Shown: positions 1 to 8,681 of the stretch, in pieces
Numbering within the stretch: the stretch's first letter is position 1
Layout of the letters: each line of letters starts with the position of its first letter
From: JALZKA01 sp033856515
Lineage (GTDB): Bacteria > Actinomycetota > Thermoleophilia > Solirubrobacterales > 70-9
Direction: 5' to 3'
Assembly: GCA_033856515.1 (NCBI GenBank)
Contig: JAWVEY010000050.1
Location: 118,607 to 182,606, forward strand
Length of the DNA: 64,000 nucleotides
The notes under the pieces: generated by a model
Database searches by the model: none
Seen by the model: only the letters and a program-made list of their open reading frames with translations
Told to the model about the DNA's origin: nothing
Program-made: the position numbers and the translations under genes

Positions 1-1210
1 TCGCGTCCTCGGTGCGCATGATCCCGTTGACCACCCATGGCTGCCGCCCGACCTCGGTCACAATCCAGCCGGCCTCGAGCGCGACGATCGACGCTGCCCC
101 CGAGACGGCCACAGCCCGCAGGAACCACTTCGACTGCGGGATATCCCGCTTGCGCCACCACACCACGCCCAACCAGAGCCCGAGACCCATCAGAGCCGTG
201 CCGATGCCGACCATGGCATCGAACGACAGGTGAAGCAGGGTGTTTGCCGGCGGGCGCTCGTCGGGGGGCACGGACTCGAGGCCAATCACCTCGGTGTCTG
301 TCGAGAAGTCCACCAGGAACGAGTTCATGCCGGGAATGCCGATGCCGCCCTTCACCCCCTCATCTGTGCATACGCCTCCCAGATACTCGGTCACATCGCG
401 GGACGTCTCCTGAACGCATGCCATGGCCGCGAACTTGATCGGCTGGTCCTTGGCGATCTCGCGAGCCGCGGTGTCGCCGACCGCGAACTGAATCGGGGTG
501 ACGATCGCGGCCACGGTCAGCGGAATCAGCAGCCCGAGGCGATGGTGGCGATCGCGCCTTCCCCGCATCATCCCGACGGCGTATACCGAGGCGATTAGGA
601 AGCCGGTGACGATGTACGCGGCGAGGATCATGTGCGGAACCTCGTAGGGGACCGCGTCGTTGAAGATCACCTTCAGCGGCTCGACATCGGTCACGTTCCC
701 CGCAGCATCCATCTTGAAGCCACCGGGCTGGTTCATCCACGCGTTGGCAGCGACCACCGAAAACGCTCCGCCGATGCCGCAGACCACGATCGGAACGCCC
801 GTCCAGAAGTGCGCCCAGCCGCTCATCCGCTTCCAGCCGAAGATGTAGATCGCAATGAAGATCGCCTCGAGGAAGAAGAAGATCCCCTCGATCGCGAACA
901 AGATCCCGAAGACCTCGCCGAAGCGCCCCGTGAACGCCGGCCAAAGCAGGCCGAACTCGAACGAGAGAACCGTTCCGGTGACCGCTCCCACGGCAAAGGT
1001 GACGGCGGCGACCTTGGACCAGCGCTGCGCGAGCTCGAGCGCCACCGGGTCGTCCTTCTTCAAGCCGATGTAGTTGGCGATCAGCATCATCGCTGGGAAG
1101 GCGACCCCGATGCTGGCAAGGACGATGTGGAAGCCGAGGGTGAACGCCATCTGACTCCGAGCGGGCAATAGCTCGGATGACTCGGCCAGGAAGGTCAGGC
1201 CGTCAAGCAT
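1..1210 (-). CDS. cydA: Cytochrome bd-type oxidase subunit I, 3' end outside window
   Basis: Membrane terminal oxidase subunit that reduces O2 with electrons from quinol. The ATG is at 1210 (MLDGLTFLAESSELL) and 403 codons are visible; the C-terminus lies beyond base 1. Haem ligands can be aligned with E. coli CydA: His28 (H19), His193 (H186) and Met333 (M393). The GRQPW signature is at 388-392, preceded by EAGWIVTEV. The acidic IEGxxxFxLE proton-path motif is present. The quinol loop is short. Its Lys259 matches E. coli Lys252, but the Glu257 position is Ala264 (AAMAC where AAxE is usual), so quinol binding may differ. cydB would be expected just beyond the left edge. The phosphatase-like gene upstream ends 64 bases before this start. 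Confidence 0.93.
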   Translation of the reverse strand, partial: MLDGLTFLAESSELLPARSQMAFTLGFHIVLASIGVAFPAMMLIANYIGLKKDDPVALELAQRWSKVAAVTFAVGAVTGTVLSFEFGLLWPAFTGRFGEVFGILFAIEGIFFFLEAIFIAIYIFGWKRMSGWAHFWTGVPIVVCGIGGAFSVVAANAWMNQPGGFKMDAAGNVTDVEPLKVIFNDAVPYEVPHMILAAYIVTGFLIASVYAVGMMRGRRDRHHRLGLLIPLTVAAIVTPIQFAVGDTAAREIAKDQPIKFAAMACVQETSRDVTEYLGGVCTDEGVKGGIGIPGMNSFLVDFSTDTEVIGLESVPPDERPPANTLLHLSFDAMVGIGTALMGLGLWLGVVWWRKRDIPQSKWFLRAVAVSGAASIVALEAGWIVTEVGRQPWVVNGIMRTEDA

Positions 1211-1274
1211 GCGACGCGGGTCTACCCACCATGCCCAGGCCTGACGCTGCGAAGGTGCGGCGACTCATGACCCA

Positions 1275-2387
1275 CTACTTCGTGATCGTCCGGGTAAAGA
1301 GAAGGGCGCCGTCCGCGTCGATGAAGTCGACCGTCATCTGGCTGCCCTCGATCACGACGTAGGCGAAGCCGAGCGCCAGGCTCTCGAAATGGGTCGGGTT
1401 GTCACCCTCGAGCTCGCTGCTCGCAGCGGCAGTTCCGCTCACGATCAGCTCGGTGCCGGGGCAGTTGGTTGCATCTTGCTCCGGCCACTGGAGCGAGTGG
1501 TCGTGAGCGGAGAAGTAGACGTCCGCCTCTCCGCAGATGTTGTCCTCGATGAAATCCTTCACGTTCGTACCGTCTGCCGGGGGGATAAAGGTGCCGTCGT
1601 AGTCGCCGGCGTTCCCGTGCGGGCCGTTGGAGCGATAGCCGTGCAGCCCGAGTGCGATCTTCCACTCAGCGTCTGAGTTCGCCACCCAAGTGGAGATGTC
1701 GGTCTCCTGGTCGTCATCGTCGCCGAACATCAGCGGGTTCGTGTCGAGCGTGAAGAATTCGACAGGCCCGTCCGTGCGCCGGTAGTAGCGGTCCGGCATC
1801 TTCCATTTCCCCGATGGGGAGACCTCCGTGTAGTCGATCTGGACCTGGGCCTTCGCCGGCTCGGTGCCCGCCCCGTTCCCGCCATAGTCGTGATTGCCGA
1901 GCCCGAGCCAGAACTTGACGTCGTTGCCCGCGTACGGCGTCTCGAACTTCGACATGAACTGATCGTCGCTAGTCGAGGTCACGCCGCTGTCGTAGATGTT
2001 GTTGCCGAGCCCAATGATGTAGTCGCATCCGCTCTCTTCGCACACCGTGTCCATCGCGGCGCCGACTTCGGCCTGGCCCGTGTTGCCCTTGCCCTGCGCG
2101 CCGATGACCATGAAGCGGACCTCCCCGGTACACGCCTCGGCCGCGGCTTCCTCGGCGTCACGCAGGCGGTCCCTTGCCTTTTTGAGCCGATTCTTCGCCT
2201 TCTCCTTGGCGCGCGGCGTCTCGGCTTCCTTGAGCGCCTTCTTTGCCTTCCTGAGCTTCTGCTTGGCGTCGGCGAGTGCGGTCTTCGCATCCTGGCAACC
2301 GGCGGTCCCGGCGCGCAGCTCGGGAGCGGCGGCCAACGAAACCCCCGCGAGTGTCAGTGCGATGACGGCTACCGCGATTCGAGCCAT
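1275..2387 (-). CDS. Secreted purple-acid-phosphatase-like protein with degenerate metal site
   Basis: Predicted 370-residue secreted protein. A signal peptide (MARIAVAVIALTLAG) is followed by a Lys/Glu/Ala-rich charged helix (about residues 32-85) and then a tartrate-resistant acid phosphatase-like metallophosphoesterase fold. Hallmark segments are recognisable: GNHDY (165-169), YRSNGPHGN and FSAHDHS (His295, His297). Three of the seven usual metal ligands are replaced. The first-block Asp is Ala97 (VIGAQGKG), the bridging Asp of GDN is Asn129 (GLGNNIY), and the His of GHHPY is Leu248 (GLHGY). Tyr132 and Asn165 remain. Classical two-metal phosphatase activity is therefore doubtful. The start at 2387 is chosen because a promoter ends 7 nt upstream; a TTG at 2423 coincides with its -35 box. 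Confidence 0.85.
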   Translation of the reverse strand: MARIAVAVIALTLAGVSLAAAPELRAGTAGCQDAKTALADAKQKLRKAKKALKEAETPRAKEKAKNRLKKARDRLRDAEEAAAEACTGEVRFMVIGAQGKGNTGQAEVGAAMDTVCEESGCDYIIGLGNNIYDSGVTSTSDDQFMSKFETPYAGNDVKFWLGLGNHDYGGNGAGTEPAKAQVQIDYTEVSPSGKWKMPDRYYRRTDGPVEFFTLDTNPLMFGDDDDQETDISTWVANSDAEWKIALGLHGYRSNGPHGNAGDYDGTFIPPADGTNVKDFIEDNICGEADVYFSAHDHSLQWPEQDATNCPGTELIVSGTAAASSELEGDNPTHFESLALGFAYVVIEGSQMTVDFIDADGALLFTRTITK

Positions 2388-2394
2388 CAAGCCA

Positions 2395-2423
2395 AGTATC
2401 CGCCGCCCTCGGGGTGCTGTCAA
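2395..2423 (-). promoter_or_regulatory. Promoter of the phosphatase-like gene, leaderless
   Basis: Reading the minus strand, TTGACA (2423-2418) is followed by 17 bases and GATACT (2400-2395). The ATG begins 7 bases after the -10 box, so transcription should start at or next to the start codon. Confidence 0.7.
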
Positions 2424-2449
2424 GCGCGGGCGCTTCCGCGGCCGGCTTC

Positions 2450-3232
2450 CTAGAGCGGCATCGATTCGCCGGGTTGAAGCACCCGCGCCTCGACGCCCGG
2501 CGCGAGCTCGGCCATGCGGGCGGTGAACTTCTCCGCTGGGTGGACGAGGATCTCGTGCGCCCGGTCGCCGAGCCCCATCCGCAACATCGTGCCCCAGTGG
2601 ATCGGCACTGCAACCCGCGGGCCGATGGCGGCAGCGGCCTCAGCGGCGAGCCTGGCATCAAGATGATGCGCCTCGCGCAGGTTCGGGCCCCAGCCGGCGA
2701 TGGGCAGGAGCGCGACGTCGATGCCGGTCAGGTTGCTCATGTCGAAGGGAGCGGTGTCGCCGGCGAAGAAGACGGTCGAGGCACCCTGGATCTCATACCC
2801 CAATGCCTGGACCCGCGGGCCGATCGGGTAGCGCCGCCCGTCGTGCTCGACCGGCACAGCGTTGATCCGGGCGCCTTCGATCTCGGCCCAATCACCCGCT
2901 GCGACCTCGTCAACGTGCTTGAAGCCGTAGCGCCGCAAGAGCCGAGCTGAGCCCGCTGGGGCCAGGATGCGCGTTTCTCGCCCCAGTTTGCGAATCGACG
3001 GGGGATCGAGGTGGTCCGGGTGCAGGTGGGAGATGAGAACGGCATCGATCCGCTCGACGACGTCAGGCGCCACAGCTCCGACGTGCCGACGGATGTGGAG
3101 GACCCTGTCGCGCAGGATCGGGTCGGTGAGGACGCGCGCGCCGCCGATCTCGAGCAGGACCGTCGAGTGCCCGACGAAGGTCAGATGCTCGCCTGGAGCG
3201 TCTGGGCTGCTCTCTTGGCTCGCCCCCAGCAT
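2450..3232 (-). CDS. Metallo-beta-lactamase-fold hydrolase (UlaG/RomA-like)
   Basis: A 260-residue cytoplasmic protein of the metallo-beta-lactamase superfamily. HLHPDH at residues 69-74 supplies His69, His71, Asp73 and His74 of the zinc site. FAGDT (aspartate bridging both metals) and IHWGT near the C-terminus complete the set. The domain plan resembles L-ascorbate-6-phosphate lactonase UlaG and N-acyl-phosphatidylethanolamine phospholipase D-like proteins, but the substrate cannot be told. The ATG at 3232 is preferred, because longer reading would run into the divergent gene starting at 3288. That gene shares the 55-base gap. Confidence 0.85.
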   Translation of the reverse strand: MLGASQESSPDAPGEHLTFVGHSTVLLEIGGARVLTDPILRDRVLHIRRHVGAVAPDVVERIDAVLISHLHPDHLDPPSIRKLGRETRILAPAGSARLLRRYGFKHVDEVAAGDWAEIEGARINAVPVEHDGRRYPIGPRVQALGYEIQGASTVFFAGDTAPFDMSNLTGIDVALLPIAGWGPNLREAHHLDARLAAEAAAAIGPRVAVPIHWGTMLRMGLGDRAHEILVHPAEKFTARMAELAPGVEARVLQPGESMPL

Positions 3233-3252
3233 CGCTTCGAAGCTATCAGCGT

Positions 3253-3281
3253 TTGGACCGGCGCTTCGTGACGAGTAGGCT
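3253..3281 (+). promoter_or_regulatory. Promoter of the propeller/Ig gene, leaderless
   Basis: TTGGAC (3253-3258), 17 bases, then TAGGCT (3276-3281). The ATG at 3288 follows 6 bases after the -10 box, which supports that start and a leaderless message. The -35 match is only TTG plus partial. Confidence 0.5.
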
Positions 3282-3287
3282 CGCGGT

Positions 3288-5438
3288 ATGGCGGGCAACG
3301 GGGAGACGAGAGGGGCTGCTCGTCTCATGTGCTTCGCGCGGACGCTCTTCGCGGTCGCCATCGGCTGTTGCGCGTTCTTGATCGGCCCATCCGCTGCGAG
3401 TGCATTCGTGATCTTCCAGTCGTCTACAGACGGCACCTCGGACTTCGTCGTCTTCGAGACCGAGGAGCACATGGCTCCGGGCGACACGGACTTCGACAGA
3501 GACCTCTACCTGCGTGATCGCGACAACACCGTCGAAGGCGGCACCACCGAATTGGTCACGATCGGGCCCACGGGAGGCAACGGCGATTTCTCCAACAACT
3601 TCCTCGCAACCAGTAGCGATGGACTCCGCGTCTACTTTTCGACTAACGAGAGCCTTGTGAGCGGGGACACCGACGTGAACATCGACGTCTACGAGCGCAA
3701 CGCTGCGACCGATACAACAACCCTGATCTCGACTGGGCCGACGGATCCCGGCCCGGGCGCGGGCGGAGGCGACGCCCGGGAGTTCGTGCATCTCATCGAC
3801 TCGACGGGGCAGGTCTTCTTCCAGACGGAGGCTCGCCTCTTGAACACCGATACGGACCTTCAGGAGGATGTCTACGTCTTTGACGCCGATGCTCCGGCGC
3901 CGCTCGTGCACGTCTCGCAGGGCCCGGGTGACACGGGCACGCAGGAGGTTGATTTCGTCGGCGTGTCCGACAGCGGCCAGCGGGTTTTCCTGCAGACCGA
4001 TGAGCCTTTCGTCAGCTTCGACGGCACCACCGACATCTACGAGCGCAACCTCTCGTCCAGCGTCACGACCCTGGTGACACCTGGGACATCCGTCGCGGTC
4101 GGCTTCCACGACAACTCGGCGGACGGCACGCGGGTCATCTTCTCATCCACCGAGGCGATACCCGGGGCCGGCACGGACACCGACACGGGCAAGCGCGACT
4201 TGTTCCAGGCCCTCGGCGGAGTGATCACCCTGCTCTCGACCGGCCCGGGGCCTGGCGCTCAGGCGGTGCTCGACGTGAACTTCCAACGAGCGTCGAGCGA
4301 TGCCACAAAGGTTTTCTTCACCACGAATGCGGCGATGGTCGCCGGCGAAACGGACACCGTGCAAGACGTGTACATGCGCAGCGGGTCGACCACCACGCTG
4401 ATCAGCGCCGGCACGATCAACGGCAACGGGCTGACCGGAGACTTCGTCGCCGACTTCAACGACATCTCGACCACAGGCAGCTTTGCGTTCTTCAGCACCG
4501 ACGAGGCCATGGTGCTGGGTGACGGCGATTCAGCCAAGGACATTTACCGCACTGATACGGCAACCGGTGCGCTCACCCGCATGTCCGCCGGTACGAACGA
4601 CCAAGGCGCGTTCGACGCCAGGTTCCGCGCGGCGATCCCGGACGGCTCGCGCGTCATCCTGGAGTCTCAGGAGCAGATGACCACGGACGACGCCGACACA
4701 GCCCAGGACGTATTCGGCGCCAGCAACGGCTCGTCGATCTTCCGCGCCTCAGCGGGGTCGGCAGGCACCTTCGACGGGAACGGACCATTCTCGGCGACCT
4801 TCGCCGGCACAACTCCAGGGACTAACGTTTTCATCACGACGTTCGAGAGGCTTTCCGCCCTGGATACCGACAACGACCAGGACCTCTACGTCGGCGGCTT
4901 CACCGCCTTCAGGCTGATCTCGGTCGACTCCGTTGCCCCCGAGACAACGATCACGGACCCACCAAACGGCTCGGTCCGCTCCTCCCGAGTCGATCTCGAG
5001 TTCAGCTCCTCGGATCCCGGTTCGACCTTCGAGTGCAGCCTCGACGGCAGCAGCTTCGCCACTTGCGCCTCGCCGCGCTCGCTGGCACTTGGCGAGGGCG
5101 AGCACACGTTTGCGGTTCGGGCGACCGACGCCCCGGGGAACGTCGACCCCACTCCGGCTGAAGCGACGTTCACGGTTGACACGGTCTCTCCCGACGTTCT
5201 CATCACGAGCGGCCCGAAGGCCAAGACGAAGAAGACGAAGGCCAAGTTCAAGTACGAGGCCGATGAGGGCGACGTCGAATTTCGCTGCAAGCTCGACGGC
5301 GGGAACTACGCCTCCTGCCCGGCTGCAGGAATGGACTTCACCGGCGTCTCACAGGGCCGGCACGTATTCCGGGTGCGAGCAGTGGACGAGGCCGGCAACA
5401 CCAGCGACGCCGCGCGCTACGTCTGGACCGTCAGCTAG
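3288..5438 (+). CDS. Secreted beta-propeller protein with C-terminal Ig-like domains
   Basis: A 716-residue exported protein. A signal peptide ends near residue 39 (GPSAASA-F). About ten repeats of 50-55 residues follow to about residue 545. Each carries an acidic loop of the form DTDxxxDVY (for example SGDTDVNIDVY, NTDTDLQEDVY, ALDTDNDQDLY), then TTLIS-like strands and a SSDGxRVxFxT strand, as in TolB/WD40-like propellers. The D-x-D-x-x-x-D loops could bind calcium. Two Ig-like modules close the protein; each has CSLDG/CKLDG and GxHxFxVRAxDxAGN motifs, and a lysine-rich linker lies between them. Function unknown; cell-surface or matrix binding is an inference. Its stop is 3 bases from the convergent collagen-like gene. 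Confidence 0.85.
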   Translation: MAGNGETRGAARLMCFARTLFAVAIGCCAFLIGPSAASAFVIFQSSTDGTSDFVVFETEEHMAPGDTDFDRDLYLRDRDNTVEGGTTELVTIGPTGGNGDFSNNFLATSSDGLRVYFSTNESLVSGDTDVNIDVYERNAATDTTTLISTGPTDPGPGAGGGDAREFVHLIDSTGQVFFQTEARLLNTDTDLQEDVYVFDADAPAPLVHVSQGPGDTGTQEVDFVGVSDSGQRVFLQTDEPFVSFDGTTDIYERNLSSSVTTLVTPGTSVAVGFHDNSADGTRVIFSSTEAIPGAGTDTDTGKRDLFQALGGVITLLSTGPGPGAQAVLDVNFQRASSDATKVFFTTNAAMVAGETDTVQDVYMRSGSTTTLISAGTINGNGLTGDFVADFNDISTTGSFAFFSTDEAMVLGDGDSAKDIYRTDTATGALTRMSAGTNDQGAFDARFRAAIPDGSRVILESQEQMTTDDADTAQDVFGASNGSSIFRASAGSAGTFDGNGPFSATFAGTTPGTNVFITTFERLSALDTDNDQDLYVGGFTAFRLISVDSVAPETTITDPPNGSVRSSRVDLEFSSSDPGSTFECSLDGSSFATCASPRSLALGEGEHTFAVRATDAPGNVDPTPAEATFTVDTVSPDVLITSGPKAKTKKTKAKFKYEADEGDVEFRCKLDGGNYASCPAAGMDFTGVSQGRHVFRVRAVDEAGNTSDAARYVWTVS

Positions 5439-5441
5439 GCG

Positions 5442-5984
5442 CTAGAGGCGGCGGATGGGACCGGTCGCGCCAGTTGCGCCCGTTGCGCCCGTCGGTCCCG
5501 TTGCGCCCGTCGGTCCCGTCGGTCCCGTCGGGCCAGTCGGGCCAGTTGGGCCCGTCGGGCCAGTTGGGCCCGTCGGGCCGGTCGGGCCGGCGTCGCAGCC
5601 GAGCTCGTTGCGGATGTCCCGCGCCGTCTGCTTCCAGCTCCGCTCTTCCCGCACGGTGATCCCGTTGTCGTCCGTCGGCTCATTCTTGTTGGCGATCTGA
5701 ACGAATTTCTTGAGGAGCGAACAGGCGAGCTCTTCATCGCCGCCCTCCACGGCCGTCTTCGCACGGTCGAGCTTGGAAAGCATCGAGTTGAGAAGGCGCT
5801 CGTCCCTGACGTTGTTCGATGCGATCTCATCGCGCAGCTCCTGAATGCGCCCTGCGATGCCCCCACCCCTCGCCGCGGCGAAGCTCGGCGCCCAAAGAAC
5901 CGAGCCGCCGAGGGCGACTCCGGACGCGATGAACTTACGACGGTTGAATCCCTGCTCAGAAGTCATGCCTTCAGAGTAGAGCAA
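5442..5984 (-). CDS. Tat-exported collagen-like protein
   Basis: A 180-residue protein. The N-terminus has a twin-arginine signal (NRRKFIASGVALGG, cleavage near SFAAA). A helical domain of about 90 residues with one conserved-looking Cys pair (LACSLL, LGCDA) follows. The C-terminus is 15 uninterrupted Gly-X-Y triplets, mostly Gly-Pro-Thr with four Gly-Ala-Thr, ending GPIRRL. Gly-Pro-Thr collagen repeats occur in exported and exosporium collagen-like proteins such as BclA, where Thr is glycosylated. The TTG start at 5984 directly follows the stop of the glycosyltransferase gene and has GAAGG five bases upstream; an ATG at 5966 is the alternative. The tight coupling suggests the glycosyltransferase acts on it (inference). 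Confidence 0.85.
   Translation of the reverse strand: MLYSEGMTSEQGFNRRKFIASGVALGGSVLWAPSFAAARGGGIAGRIQELRDEIASNNVRDERLLNSMLSKLDRAKTAVEGGDEELACSLLKKFVQIANKNEPTDDNGITVREERSWKQTARDIRNELGCDAGPTGPTGPTGPTGPTGPTGPTGPTGPTGATGPTGATGATGATGPIRRL
5454..5588 (-). repeat. Collagen triplet tandem repeat
   Basis: 135 bases of 9-base-periodic sequence encoding 15 Gly-X-Thr/Ile triplets. The near-identical units make copy-number change by slippage likely. It is coding and has no spacers, so it is not a CRISPR array. Confidence 0.95.
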
Positions 5985-8681
5985 TCACACCTTCGCGAGC
6001 AGTGACTCGAGACCGTCAAGGCTCGCCAGGATCTCGGCCTCGTCCATTACGGCGAGCGCGGCGATGCGGTCGTTGATCCCGAAGGATGCGATCAGCTCCG
6101 ACCCGCGCTTCGCGAGGCCGGTACAGATCTCGATGTCGTGATCGGCGAAGTGAAAGCGCGGAGATACAGCGCTCAGGCGCCACTCCGGATCGAACAGCAC
6201 CCAGCGGTGCAGGTAGCGCCGCGGACCGCCGAAGTCGAGCGCCTCGTGGATGCAGAACAGCACGCCTCCGTCCACCGCGACGCCTTGTGAGCCCCCGCGG
6301 AACTCGCTCGCCTCCTCCGGCGCATCGTGATGCGCGAAGGGCTCGGGCCCTCCGGCATCGGGGTCCACGCGCGTAATCACGGTCGGCGAACTCGTGTAGA
6401 CAAAGAGGAGCTGCCCATCTGAGACGTACGGCATCCAGTTCTTCTCGTGACGATGCTCGTCCGGCCCCGGGAGGATGCGAGCCGCGGCGATGCTGGAGCC
6501 GTCCAGCTCCAGGAGAACGGTTTGGCAAACCCCTTCGGGAACGACTTCGCGGGACGTCGCGGTGGCATACCACGTGCCGTCGATCTGGAACAGGCGGCAG
6601 TCCTCCCAGCCCTGGACCGGGAAGTCGTGCCAGTCCATCTCGCCCTCGAAGTCCCGAAGGGGCTCCACGCTGAGCAGCTGGAGCTGGGCGTCGAACTTCG
6701 CGAGGTAGTTGATCGTGCGAACGGCATCCGAGCCGTCGACAGTCGAATAGACACCGCGGTCGAGGTGATAGTTCGCGGTCCTCACGATCGCCCGGAACCC
6801 GTCTCCGTCGACTGCGACTGAGGGGTTGAACTGCGGCCACGGCGGGTCGACCTCGAGCTTGATCTCGGCCGTGCGCAGCGATGGCGCGAGATTGGCGAGC
6901 GCCACCGCGGTGTTTCGATCCGCCAGATCGCCGTACCCGACCCGGTTGGCCACGCGCCTCACGTTCTCCCTGACCGAGGCGGCGATGTTCGCCGGCAGGT
7001 CACGCTGAAGTAGCTCCCCGTAAGCCGCAGTCGCTTCGTCATGGCGTTCGATGTCGTGCGCGGCGAGCCCGAGCTCAAGCAGGGCGCCCCACTCGTACGT
7101 GCTTCGGCCCACGAACAGGATGTCGTCCGGAGCCGGGATCTGGGCAGCCCGACGCGCGAACGTGTATGCCGCCTCGTGCCAACCGAGCGTGCGGCATACA
7201 TACGCCGCCTCGTGCAGCGGCTCCGCGCGGGTTGGCCGCCGCTCGAAGGCCTCGAGGAAAAGAGGGATCGAAGCGCGCGGATCGTCCTCCGCGGTCAGCA
7301 TCGCGACCTGAAGGGCGGCGTAAAAGACCTCCTCGTCCCAACCCCCCAGTTCGATTCGGCTTCTGTAGAGCTCGATGGCCTCCTGTGTCTGGCCCATGTC
7401 GCGAAGCGTCTGGGCCAGGTAGAAGGTCGAGCGCTCGTCATCGGGGTTCACCTGAAGCGCCGCTTCGAGCAACGCGCGGTCGCGCTCGAACTTCTCGTCG
7501 CGCGTGCCGCCATCCGCGTGATGCTCGATCACGAGCTCGCGGAGCTGCTCGCGGGTGTGGTCGCCATCGAGCGCCAGGTACTCGTGGGTGGCACCCACGA
7601 AACGCCAGTCGAGGTTCCCGCGTACGAGGCGCGGGATCCAGTAGCCGAGGTCGCCCTCGTGGCTGAGCTCGTAAGCGTCGGCGGTGAGCTCTGGCAGCGG
7701 GCCGCGCCAGTCGATGGTCATGTCGGCATCGACGAGGAGGAGGTAGTCGGCGGTGCCCCGGGCGAGCTCCATGAGCTCCGAGCGGTTGCGGCCGAAGTCG
7801 CGCCACTCGGTGCGGTGGAGCTTCCCCGGGATGCCTTTCAGGCGTTTCTCGATCAGCTCGGGCGTTCCGTCTTCGGAGCCGGTATCGCAGATCGTCCACG
7901 TGTCGATCAGGCCGGCGACGGAGCCAAGGCAGCGCTCGATCACCTCGGCCTCGTCGCGGACGATCATGCAGAGACCGATCGTCGGCTCGGGCGTGCCGCG
8001 GAAGCCAAGAGCCTCCTCATTGTCACCCGCTCCGAGGTACTCGGCGAGAGGCCACCGTGCCTGGCCACGGCGGTGGCACTCCTCCATCGATTCATCGGAG
8101 CGGATCGTCGAGTCCGCCGCCTCCTGGAGGGCTAGCGCCGGCCAGCTTGCGTAGCCGGCGCGAGGCACCGTGAAGCGCTCGGTGCCCACCGGGAACTCGT
8201 CGAAGGGGAGCTCTCCATACACCTCGAGAGCTCGCTCGGCGCGATCGGGTGTCATCCAGTAGCAGTGGCTGCCCCACATGCAGTCCGCCTCGACCGCGAC
8301 CAGGTTGTGGAGAGCCGGCTCCCTTCCGGCCCAGACGAGGTCGGGATCGGGCGGAGCGAGCATGAAGCCGAACAGGCACTGCGTCGCGTCCTGCGGCAGG
8401 TTCGCGAGCGCCGCCTCCGAGCGCTCGGCGAACTCGCGGTGGATGACGACGTCATCCTCGAACACGATCACGCCGCTCTCCGAGAAGCGGGAATCGGACA
8501 CGAGTGTTCGCATCACCTCGAGGTGGCTGGCGAAGCAGCCGCGTCCGGACTTCGCCCAATCGTCGCCTTCGGTGCCAACCGCGAGGCCATCGACGGCTTC
8601 GACGAAAGTCACGCGGCCGAGCAGGCCTCGCTCTTCGAAGCGGCGCTCCATGCGCTGGCGGCGCTCGGTTGAGCGCGCCAA
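5985..8681 (-). CDS. Multidomain glycosyltransferase: GT25-like, GT2, TPR, five-blade propeller
   Basis: 898 residues from the TTG at 8681. Residues 1-215 resemble glycosyltransferase family 25 (LARSTERR near the start, FEDDVV at 74-79). Residues 234-400 are a GT2 domain (CMIVRDEAEVIERCL, CDTGSEDGT, DAD at 318-320). TPR-like helices follow to about 590. The last 300 residues look like the GH43/GH130-type five-bladed propeller (WEDCRLF, KNWMPYV, RGGSQG). GT25 includes collagen galactosyltransferases and LPS transferases. It has no signal peptide and should be cytoplasmic. The frame stays open upstream through IICIN, the expected first strand, to an in-frame TAG at 8744-8742, but without ATG, GTG or TTG; the true start is unresolved. 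The collagen-like gene follows without a gap. Confidence 0.85.
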   Translation of the reverse strand: MARSTERRQRMERRFEERGLLGRVTFVEAVDGLAVGTEGDDWAKSGRGCFASHLEVMRTLVSDSRFSESGVIVFEDDVVIHREFAERSEAALANLPQDATQCLFGFMLAPPDPDLVWAGREPALHNLVAVEADCMWGSHCYWMTPDRAERALEVYGELPFDEFPVGTERFTVPRAGYASWPALALQEAADSTIRSDESMEECHRRGQARWPLAEYLGAGDNEEALGFRGTPEPTIGLCMIVRDEAEVIERCLGSVAGLIDTWTICDTGSEDGTPELIEKRLKGIPGKLHRTEWRDFGRNRSELMELARGTADYLLLVDADMTIDWRGPLPELTADAYELSHEGDLGYWIPRLVRGNLDWRFVGATHEYLALDGDHTREQLRELVIEHHADGGTRDEKFERDRALLEAALQVNPDDERSTFYLAQTLRDMGQTQEAIELYRSRIELGGWDEEVFYAALQVAMLTAEDDPRASIPLFLEAFERRPTRAEPLHEAAYVCRTLGWHEAAYTFARRAAQIPAPDDILFVGRSTYEWGALLELGLAAHDIERHDEATAAYGELLQRDLPANIAASVRENVRRVANRVGYGDLADRNTAVALANLAPSLRTAEIKLEVDPPWPQFNPSVAVDGDGFRAIVRTANYHLDRGVYSTVDGSDAVRTINYLAKFDAQLQLLSVEPLRDFEGEMDWHDFPVQGWEDCRLFQIDGTWYATATSREVVPEGVCQTVLLELDGSSIAAARILPGPDEHRHEKNWMPYVSDGQLLFVYTSSPTVITRVDPDAGGPEPFAHHDAPEEASEFRGGSQGVAVDGGVLFCIHEALDFGGPRRYLHRWVLFDPEWRLSAVSPRFHFADHDIEICTGLAKRGSELIASFGINDRIAALAVMDEAEILASLDGLESLLAKV

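Noticed and set aside
1211..1274. Rex operator before cydA
   Set aside because: No TTGTGAnnnnnnTCACAA-like palindrome could be found in the gap.
5455..5590. Array of short, regular repeats resembling a CRISPR array
   Set aside because: The units are 9 bases, without spacers, and code in frame for Gly-X-Thr triplets.
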